A stretch of DNA of 5,592 nt from NCBI GenBank assembly GCA_002329285.1, contig DCTO01000033.1, positions 340 through 5,931 of the forward strand, in the 5' to 3' direction. The notes under the pieces are model-generated. The model was not told the DNA's origin. It did no database searches and saw only the letters and a program-made list of their open reading frames with translations. The DNA is from Ruminococcaceae bacterium UBA1438 (GTDB lineage Bacteria > Bacillota > Clostridia > Oscillospirales > Acutalibacteraceae). This document shows, in pieces, positions 1-3,332 of this stretch. The position numbers and the translations under genes were made by a program. Every line of letters starts with the position of its first letter. Positions within the stretch are counted from its first letter, which is position 1.

Positions 1-24
1 ATTTATTTTGTATAATTGTATCAA
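1..24. repeat. Left direct repeat, candidate attL
   Basis: This 24-bp sequence is repeated exactly at 3220-3243. Weaker identity continues in register to base 44 (35 of 44 positions), with the block GTCAAG at 39-44 matching 3258-3263. The window starts at base 1 of the repeat, so it may extend further left. It contains the -10 region of a leftward promoter. Confidence 0.65.
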
Positions 25-43
25 AAATTTTATGTAAAGTCAA
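15..43 (-). promoter_or_regulatory. Sigma-A promoter at left junction, reading out of the element
   Basis: On the minus strand TTGACT (38-43) is followed after exactly 17 bp by TACAAT (15-20). The -10 lies in the 24-bp repeat, while the -35 lies in element-side DNA. It points left, out of the element into unseen flanking DNA. The matching promoter at 3234-3262 has the same spacing, so the partly conserved 44 bp look like a promoter shared by both ends. Confidence 0.6.
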
Positions 44-58
44 GGATTTAAGCCGTTT

Positions 59-298
59 TCATTCCCTATCAGGATTATACAAAAAATTAGGATTATGGTC
101 ATTATCATAGACCCATTGCATAATTTCTTGCAAGAGCTCATGCGTTTTAGCATGGCGTTCTTCGCTATCATCATATGGCTTATTTAAAATTAAAGTATAA
201 TCATTTCCAACAAATGAAATTGATGTTACATGTAAATCCGAGTCAACAGATTTAAGAAGCTTTTCAATTTTATGTATATCAACATCTTTAATAAGCAT
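59..298 (-). CDS. Small soluble protein of unknown function (79 aa), last gene of the element operon
   Basis: I do not recognise this protein. It has no signal peptide or membrane helix. It is mixed charged, with a helical N-terminus (VDIHKIEKLLKSV), a central strand-like stretch (HVTSISFVGNDYTLIL), a helical segment (KTHELLQEIMQWVYDND) and a polar end (NPNFLYNPDRE). The ATG at 298 has a purine-rich AGGGG ribosome site a few bases upstream, which supports translation. It is the last gene of the minus-strand operon, 16 bp downstream of the pVI-like gene, and sits next to the attachment repeat, a common place for accessory genes. In a complete inovirus the Zot/pI gene would usually be expected around here, but this protein is far too short and lacks Walker motifs. 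Confidence 0.65.
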   Translation of the reverse strand: MLIKDVDIHKIEKLLKSVDSDLHVTSISFVGNDYTLILNKPYDDSEERHAKTHELLQEIMQWVYDNDHNPNFLYNPDRE

Positions 299-314
299 TT
301 CCCCTGCTCCTACT

Positions 315-500
315 CTATGCTCCGATTAATTTAAAGAATTTCATCGCCAGACTTACAAGGTAATAAATTACCAAAGCACCAACCCAACCGGCCAGTATAA
401 CAATTATTTCGGTTATCGGCAAAAACCAATTAACCCAACCAAGATATTTTGAAACACCTTCCGGCAGCTCAGTTAAAACAGTTAAAGTGCTATCAGGCAA
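315..500 (-). CDS. Small membrane protein, pVI-like minor virion protein candidate; 5' end apparently lost
   Basis: From the TTG at 500 the product is 61 aa, with a hydrophobic segment (ITEIIVILAGWVGALVIYYLVSLAM) and a short basic tail (KFFKLIGA). The motif YLGWVNWFLPI recalls small membrane proteins that sit just before Zot in Bacillota inoviruses; that is a memory-based comparison, not a search. The frame stays open upstream to 590 and would encode a plausible N-terminus (ETLASWFYSLCELVSS, then FLDWLIGLLPDS). However, it contains no ATG or GTG, has no ribosome site before the TTG, and is closed by TAA at 591-593. An out-of-frame ATG at 589-587 reads only two codons. The ancestral start has probably been lost through a small indel, so the gene may be a pseudogene or use a non-canonical start. 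Confidence 0.5.
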   Translation of the reverse strand: MPDSTLTVLTELPEGVSKYLGWVNWFLPITEIIVILAGWVGALVIYYLVSLAMKFFKLIGA

Positions 501-628
501 AAGACCGATAAGCCAATCAAGAAAACTTGAAACAAGTTCACAAAGGCTATAAAACCAACTGGCCAGCGTTTCAGAAACAGTTAATTCATATTAATCGAAT
601 TTGCTTTATAAAAGACTTTAAGCAAGTG

Positions 629-1063
629 TTAAGCCCCCTTTTCGTTTTCTGGACTATCATTCGCAGTCTGCGCACCGTTAAAAGCGGTGCTCGACTCCGA
701 ATAATAGTCTATTGCAAGTGAAAATGTATCATAACACTTGCTTATTTTTCTTTTTCTGATTATCCAATCTGTATCATTGCGCAGCTTGGTCTGATACATC
801 TTATTTCTGCTGATAAACAGACCGCCGCATATAGTGGATAATATCAAGCCGAATAACTTATAATACCGTGCATTAATATGATCATTTTCAAGTTCAATAA
901 CGCCGCGTATCTTTGTGCCTACGCCATTAGTAATGGTATCATAAACAGATGTCGGATCCTCTGCAAAAGCAGAAATTGCGCCTACAACAAGTGTGCAAGC
1001 ACCGGCAGCTACAGCAACAAGCTTCTTGCCGAATTTCTTACCGAGATTTTTAATCTTATGCAT
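629..1063 (-). CDS. Secreted/membrane protein, candidate major coat protein (pVIII-like) with long C-terminal tail (144 aa)
   Basis: The N-terminus is a classical signal peptide. It has a basic start (MHKIKNLGKKFGKK), a hydrophobic core of about residues 15-31 (VAVAAGACTLVVGAIS) and an AFA cleavage site before E35. The mature chain begins acidic (EDPTSVYD), has a membrane helix at about 70-85 (LFGLILSTICGGLFI) and then a strongly basic stretch (RNKMYQTKLRND, IIRKRKISK). This acidic, helix, basic layout is that of inovirus major coat precursors. Unlike Ff pVIII (about 50 aa mature), it has roughly 55 extra residues after the helix, ending SPENEKGA. AGGAGT seven bases before ATG is the best ribosome site in the operon, fitting high expression. 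It lies directly after two tiny membrane genes, in the pVIII position. The coat role is inferred from layout; a minor coat or a fusion product is possible. Confidence 0.6.
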   Translation of the reverse strand: MHKIKNLGKKFGKKLVAVAAGACTLVVGAISAFAEDPTSVYDTITNGVGTKIRGVIELENDHINARYYKLFGLILSTICGGLFISRNKMYQTKLRNDTDWIIRKRKISKCYDTFSLAIDYYSESSTAFNGAQTANDSPENEKGA

Positions 1064-1067
1064 CAGC

Positions 1068-1202
1068 TTAACTCCTTTCTATAAAATTGAATAACTTATA
1101 TATAACCCAGCCCAATGTGCTGAATATAAGTCCTAAACCCATGCCGCAAAGCGTTCCGATTATGAACAGCTCGCCGCATTCATTAAATCCGACAGTTACC
1201 AT
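1068..1202 (-). CDS. Tiny membrane protein (44 aa), candidate pIX-like minor coat protein
   Basis: The reading frame starts at ATG 1202 (MVTVGFNECGELF) and ends at TAA 1068-1070. A glycine-rich hydrophobic helix spans about residues 13-36 (LFIIGTLCGMGLGLIFSTLG), followed by a short amphipathic basic-aromatic tail (YKLFNFIERS). Its first seven bases overlap the end of the preceding 30-aa gene, and its last codons carry the AGGAGT ribosome site of the coat-like gene. It is therefore tightly embedded and probably translationally coupled on both sides. Size, single helix and place just before the coat-like gene match pVII/pIX of filamentous phages. No sequence homology is claimed. Confidence 0.6.
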   Translation of the reverse strand: MVTVGFNECGELFIIGTLCGMGLGLIFSTLGWVIYKLFNFIERS

Positions 1203-1288
1203 TTGTAAAAATTAAACCGCCTTTCGAGTGCAATTCCGATTGCAATACCTGCAACCCAGAATCCGCACAAAATTACTTCATTAATCAT
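1196..1288 (-). CDS. Tiny membrane protein (30 aa), candidate pVII-like minor coat protein
   Basis: The ATG at 1288 overlaps the TGA of the upstream ssDNA-binding-like gene as ATGA, and the strong ribosome site GAGGTGG precedes it. The product MINEVILCGFWVAGIAIG continues for 12 residues to TAA at 1196-1198. It has one helix (about residues 5-20) and a basic-aromatic end (ERRFNFYKW). Ff pVII and pIX are 33 and 32 aa single-helix proteins encoded between gene V and gene VIII, exactly this position. Most automated length cut-offs would miss it. Supporting evidence is the pair of overlaps and the ribosome site; protein-level evidence is absent. Confidence 0.62.
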   Translation of the reverse strand: MINEVILCGFWVAGIAIGIALERRFNFYKW

Positions 1289-1500
1289 GATGCCACCTCA
1301 TAATTAAGATAACGACCGTTCGGAATAGCGTAAACCTTCAGGTCATCGCCAAACTTAAGACCTGTCAGACCGCTTGCTTTGCATTTAAGAATACTATCAC
1401 TCTTCGGGTCATAAGCACGTACTGTTACGCCGACATAACGTTTGCCCTTATCCGTGAAGTCATAAGCATTCTCACAAATGAACTTAATCGTTAATTCCAT
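1285..1500 (-). CDS. Small ssDNA-binding-like protein (71 aa), gene V-like
   Basis: The chosen start is ATG 1500 (MELTIKFICENAYDF), because AGGAAG lies just upstream. The frame is open further to 1554, but only within the rep gene and without a ribosome site. The protein is all-beta in pattern: MELTIKFI, then KRYVGVTVRAYDP, SILKCKASG, DDLKVYAIPN and GRYLNYEV. This suggests a small OB-fold like inovirus G5P and related Bacillota phage SSBs. It overlaps the end of rep by 17 bp, so the two are coupled. The II-V arrangement is standard in filamentous phages, where the product coats nascent viral single strands and switches replication to packaging. Assignment rests on size, strand pattern and position; a plasmid copy-control accessory is possible. 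Confidence 0.6.
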   Translation of the reverse strand: MELTIKFICENAYDFTDKGKRYVGVTVRAYDPKSDSILKCKASGLTGLKFGDDLKVYAIPNGRYLNYEVAS

Positions 1501-2101
1501 TAACTTCCTGCCCCCTTTCTGTATATTTATCCTTACGACGGTACTCCTTATCAATTTCCCACTGCATTGACTTCAGAAAAGCCATCATCGGTATAGTGCA
1601 GCTCGTCATCAAAAGGCGATACCAATCGTAATGATATATTTCAGCATAAGTGCAAAGCTCAGCAAAAGATAACACAAAGTTTTCAGTACACCAAGCCTGC
1701 ATTTCTGCCATGATTTTTACTCTGTCAGTATCAAGCATACAAATCGTTGCATAGTCAGCTGAGCTGAACTGCATTATATCATTTGTATCATACTGATGTT
1801 TTTCCGGGTTATCTAAGTGGCACAAATACCGTGCATAACCCTGGATTGAATTTATTACCTCACATCCAACCCCATTGACTTCTTCGAAAAGCTTTTTAAC
1901 CTGATCAGTACTCTTCTTGCCTTCAAACATTATCATCAAATGCCAATGCGGTTTCTTCGGTTCTCCAGTCGGATTAACATCACTATCATGATAAGGACTT
2001 AAAAGACAGGGCACATGCCAATTGACTATTATCTCTCTGAAATCTTTTGGGGCTGACTCTTCATACAACACTGTTGCAAAATTTCTATATCTTTCAGCCA
2101 T
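1484..2101 (-). CDS. Rolling-circle replication initiator, Rep_2 / pMV158 RepB-type HUH endonuclease
   Basis: This 205-aa protein matches the size and layout of pMV158-family RepB proteins (about 210 aa), which nick the double-strand origin and attach covalently to the 5' end. Motif 1 is at residues 7-18 (NFATVLYEESAP). The metal-binding set is visible as H38 and D41 (SPYHDSDVNP) with the HUH pair H52 and H54 (KKPHWHLMIMF). The catalytic tyrosine is predicted as Y92 in GYARYLCHLDNPEKHQY, the family's RYLxHxDNPEK motif. All key residues are present, so it is probably active. ATG 2101 follows AGGTGG with a 3-bp gap and lies below a perfect consensus promoter. The matching nick-site hairpin is at 2685-2705 on the same strand. 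It heads an operon of virion-like genes, so it would serve as the phage gene II equivalent. Confidence 0.93.
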   Translation of the reverse strand: MAERYRNFATVLYEESAPKDFREIIVNWHVPCLLSPYHDSDVNPTGEPKKPHWHLMIMFEGKKSTDQVKKLFEEVNGVGCEVINSIQGYARYLCHLDNPEKHQYDTNDIMQFSSADYATICMLDTDRVKIMAEMQAWCTENFVLSFAELCTYAEIYHYDWYRLLMTSCTIPMMAFLKSMQWEIDKEYRRKDKYTERGQEVNGIND

Positions 2102-2112
2102 AATCCACCTAA

Positions 2113-2177
2113 ATATTCGATTTAATAATATTAATTATATTCGATTATCGCATATATGTCAACAAAAAATATTCGAT
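2113..2177. promoter_or_regulatory. Three operator-like ATATTCGAT repeats in the divergent promoter region
   Basis: The 9-mer ATATTCGAT occurs three times in the same orientation, at 2113-2121, 2137-2145 and 2169-2177. The middle copy overlaps the rep -10, the right copy lies just upstream of the rep -35 and near the repressor's own possible -10 (TAATAT 2182-2187), and the left copy lies in the rep leader. This is the layout of a repressor controlling both divergent units. Binding by the neighbouring XRE protein is inferred. Confidence 0.65.
2134..2162 (-). promoter_or_regulatory. Consensus sigma-A promoter of the rep operon
   Basis: On the minus strand TTGACA (2157-2162) is separated by exactly 17 bp from TATAAT (2134-2139), a perfect match to the vegetative consensus. 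Such a strong promoter normally needs repression. An ATATTCGAT repeat overlaps the -10 and others lie just outside the -35 and downstream of the start, consistent with control by the divergent XRE protein. Confidence 0.85.
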
Positions 2178-2205
2178 ATAGTAATATCTACTCGAGGTGA
2201 TAAAT

Positions 2206-2418
2206 ATGTACAAACGAATCCGAGAGCTAAGAGAAGATAATGACTATAATCAAAAAGACATATGTCAACTACTAAGAATGACACAATCAAATTACTCAAA
2301 AATAGAAAACGGTGTACAGCAGTTAAAAGCTGATGAATTAAAAAAACTCGCTATTTTCTATAGAGTAAGCGCAGATTATATACTTGAAATAACAAACAAA
2401 AAGGATATTAAAAAATGA
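2206..2418 (+). CDS. XRE-family (Cro/CI-type) helix-turn-helix repressor, 70 aa
   Basis: This is a single-domain HTH protein that covers almost its whole length: MYKRIRELREDNDYNQKDIC starts the first helix, QKDICQLLRMTQSNYSKIENG is the helix-turn-helix core at about residues 17-38, and ELKKLAIFYRVSADYILEI closes the fold. The ATG at 2206 follows GAGGTGATAA at good spacing. The upstream in-frame GTG at 2197 sits inside that ribosome site and was rejected. It is transcribed divergently from rep, with three ATATTCGAT repeats between them, so it probably represses the rep operon and possibly itself. This is the lysogeny or copy-number switch expected for an inovirus or small rolling-circle element. 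Its TGA overlaps the next gene's start as ATGA. Confidence 0.9.
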   Translation: MYKRIRELREDNDYNQKDICQLLRMTQSNYSKIENGVQQLKADELKKLAIFYRVSADYILEITNKKDIKK

Positions 2419-2669
2419 AAATAGATATACCATTATTTGCTTCACTTTCAGTAACATTCATTGGTTGTATTATTGGTTGGCTAATCGGACGAAAAATTAG
2501 AGGCATAAATAAATACAGAGAACTAGTACAATTTATTGCGCCAAAGGGCACAAAGAAATGGCTTAAAGGATATGCAGCATTAAAAGGATTCAAGAATGAA
2601 AGCCAGTTAATTAACTACCTAATTCAGAAGGAATTTCAAGCTGATAAAGACAAAATTAATGACCAATGA
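2415..2669 (+). CDS. Membrane-anchored ribbon-helix-helix-like protein (84 aa)
   Basis: The gene starts by ATGA overlap with the repressor gene and so is translationally coupled to it. Residues 6-25 (PLFASLSVTFIGCIIGWLIG) form one membrane helix followed by the basic stretch RKIRG, predicting a cytoplasmic C-terminus. Residues about 37-74 (LVQFIAPKGTKKWLKGYAAL, then KGFKNESQLINYLIQKEF) have the strand-helix-helix spacing of Arc/CopG-type RHH DNA-binding domains. pMV158-family replicons use the RHH repressor CopG next to RepB, so a copy-control role is conceivable, but a membrane-tethered RHH is unusual. It could instead place element DNA at the membrane or be a non-DNA-binding adaptor. The stop codon lies inside the iterons of the predicted origin. 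Confidence 0.7.
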   Translation: MKIDIPLFASLSVTFIGCIIGWLIGRKIRGINKYRELVQFIAPKGTKKWLKGYAALKGFKNESQLINYLIQKEFQADKDKINDQ

Positions 2670-2705
2670 CCAACGACCACAAGGGGGAGTGTCGTAGTGA
2701 CTCCC
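2658..2705 (-). other. Predicted double-strand origin: three iterons plus RepB nick-site hairpin
   Basis: The hairpin has a perfect 6-bp stem, GGGAGT (2685-2690) with ACTCCC (2700-2705), around a 9-nt loop (2691-2699). On the minus strand the loop reads CACTACGAC. This contains ACTACGAC, matching the known pMV158 RepB nick sequence TACTACG/AC at all but the first base, so the predicted nick lies between 2693 and 2692. Immediately 3' on that strand are three tandem 7-bp repeats: GGTCGTT once and GGTCATT twice (plus-strand 2658-2678). These resemble a Rep binding locus. The Rep protein is of the matching family and is encoded on the same strand. The origin lies outside the rep gene, behind the divergent repressor unit. 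Confidence 0.8.
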
Positions 2706-2713
2706 GCTTTTTA
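2685..2713 (+). terminator. Rho-independent terminator of the repressor-RHH unit, sharing the origin hairpin
   Basis: In the plus direction the GGGAGT/ACTCCC stem is followed by GC and five Ts (2708-2712), 16 bp after the stop of the RHH gene. This is a plausible intrinsic terminator. The same stem-loop forms the nick hairpin on the opposite strand. Confidence 0.6.
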
Positions 2714-3098
2714 TTCACTTCGAAGTAACGATAATAAATAGCCACATTTCAAGCCATGATTATATAATTTAATCGGTAGGCTTGAAATAACGCGGCAATC
2801 GGTACCCACACCGCCAGTTGCGCATTTATATATGCTGCAAGCAGCATGCGCAACGCTTCGCCTGCCCCACGCTTCCTATGGAAGCTCGCCGCAGTGGCAC
2901 AACTCCAAAATAGTTTTAGAATTCTGCCGCCATACGCAAATAAAATAAATAGGTTCAGCCGAGCAAGCTCATGGGCGTTGCCCCTGTACGGTCTTAAAAG
3001 CGCAAAGTTGCCTATATGCCATGACAGTTTCACTATACTCACCTAATGGACAAATGCCGATTAGGGAAAGGAGCAGAACGCACGCAATAAAGACAGAC
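2714..3098. other. Hairpin-rich non-coding region, candidate packaging signal and single-strand origin
   Basis: About 385 bp without a convincing gene but dense in inverted repeats. These are: ATTTCAAGCC (2746-2755) with GGCTTGAAAT (2779-2788); GTTGCGC (2817-2823) with GCGCAAC (2848-2854), enclosing ATGCTGC/GCAGCAT (2832-2838, 2841-2847) with an AA loop; GCTTCC/GGAAGC (2871-2885, loop TAT); GAGC/GCTC (2961-2970); and GGGC/GCCC (2973-2983). Part of it is clearly more GC-rich than the rest of the element. In Ff phages the equivalent position, between the operon's end and the plus origin, holds the packaging hairpin and minus-strand origin. Rolling-circle plasmids have a structured single-strand origin. 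A structured RNA gene is another option; I did not recognise a family. Confidence 0.5.
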
Positions 3099-3132
3099 AA
3101 AAAAATAAAGCCCCTGCTCTACTGCAAGGGCT
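3099..3132 (-). terminator. Rho-independent terminator on the minus strand
   Basis: Read on the minus strand, AGCCC (3132-3128) pairs with GGGCT (3113-3109), with partial inner pairing around TGCAGTAGAGCA. It is followed by TTATTTTTTT (3108-3099). In the circular form it would lie about 170 nt beyond the last operon gene across the joined attachment site, so it can end the whole structural operon. In the integrated form it ends transcripts entering from the right junction promoter. Confidence 0.7.
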
Positions 3133-3227
3133 ATAACAATTTGTATATATTTTAATCAATTATGTGCCTTCATCAGTGCAGATGAACTGCACGTACAAAA
3201 CGTTAATATTACACGGAGTATTTATTT
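3099..3227 (-). ncRNA. Possible small RNA from the right junction promoter to the terminator
   Basis: The promoter at 3234-3262 should start transcription near 3227, and the terminator ends near 3099, giving an RNA of about 130 nt with no open frame of note. It contains a perfect 6-bp hairpin, GTGCAG/CTGCAC (3176-3192, 5-nt loop), besides the terminator stem. The remainder is AT-rich. It may be a functional regulatory RNA, or merely the untranslated tail of the operon in the circular form. No known RNA family was recognised. Confidence 0.35.
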
Positions 3228-3243
3228 TGTATAATTGTATCAA
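3220..3243. repeat. Right direct repeat, candidate attR
   Basis: Exact 24-bp copy of 1-24. Everything to its right (terminator, radA) is ordinary chromosome; everything to its left is element. It holds the -10 (TACAAT, minus strand) of the junction promoter, whose -35 lies in chromosomal DNA. Confidence 0.68.
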
Positions 3244-3262
3244 TTTTTTTGTAGGTTGTCAA
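3234..3262 (-). promoter_or_regulatory. Sigma-A promoter at right junction, reading into the element
   Basis: On the minus strand TTGACA (3257-3262) and TACAAT (3234-3239) are exactly 17 bp apart. The -35 is in host DNA just past the radA terminator and the -10 is inside the 24-bp repeat. Before insertion it probably drove a chromosomal transcript to the left; now it fires into the element's right end. Confidence 0.65.
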
Positions 3263-3289
3263 GAGTTATATTCCCTGCAAAAAAACAAT

Positions 3290-3328
3290 AAAAACGGTGT
3301 TTGTTTTAAATAATCAAACACCGTTTTT
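3290..3328. terminator. Bidirectional rho-independent terminator downstream of radA
   Basis: A perfect 14-bp stem pairs 3290-3303 (AAAAACGGTGTTTG) with 3315-3328 (CAAACACCGTTTTT) around an 11-nt loop. A T-run follows the stem core in either direction. It begins 4 bp after the radA stop codon (3333-3335) and ends the amidase-radA transcript, insulating it from the element. Confidence 0.9.
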
Positions 3329-3332
3329 ATAT

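Larger units (their letters stand above)
1..3243. mobile_element. Integrated Zot-less inovirus-like (filamentous phage-like) rolling-circle element
   Basis: A block of about 3.2 kb lies between two identical 24-bp direct repeats, immediately downstream of the radA terminator. It encodes a Rep_2/pMV158-type HUH initiator, a small ssDNA-binding-like protein, two very small single-helix membrane proteins, a signal-peptide plus membrane-helix protein, another small membrane protein, an XRE repressor and an RHH protein. It also has a recognisable rolling-circle origin. The gene order on the minus strand parallels Ff phages (II-V-VII-IX-VIII-VI), with a non-coding region holding the origin upstream of rep. 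I see no gene for a Zot/pI ATPase, pIII, pIV or any integrase, and no room for them. A small rolling-circle plasmid with membrane genes is the main alternative. The left flank is outside the window, so the left boundary is inferred from the repeat alone. Confidence 0.72.

Noticed and set aside
601..625. TTGCTT/AAGCAA inverted repeat after the coat-like gene as a terminator
   Set aside because: Only 6 bp, AT-rich, no T-run in the transcribed direction; not distinguishable from chance.
527..721. Plus-strand 64-codon open frame
   Set aside because: It is antisense to the coat-like tail and the pVI-like frame, with no ribosome site. Its location suggests a shadow.
878..1084. Plus-strand open frame opposite the coat-like gene
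   Set aside because: It is antisense to a gene with signal peptide, membrane helix and strong ribosome site. Cys/Asn-rich shadow composition.
1501..1554. Upstream extension of the SSB-like protein (MIRSTVVRINIQKGG...)
   Set aside because: The extension lies inside the rep gene and has no ribosome site; AGGAAG before ATG 1500 decides the start.
2206..2669. XRE plus small membrane/RHH pair as a toxin-antitoxin system
   Set aside because: The second protein has no toxin motif, and the placement between rep promoter and origin favours replication or lysogeny control.
2749..3042. 97-codon minus-strand open frame starting with GTG, and an overlapping 66-codon plus-strand frame (2846-3046)
   Set aside because: Both cover the hairpin-rich block, have non-credible protein composition, oppose each other and lack a convincing ribosome site. 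Inverted repeats explain the open frames.
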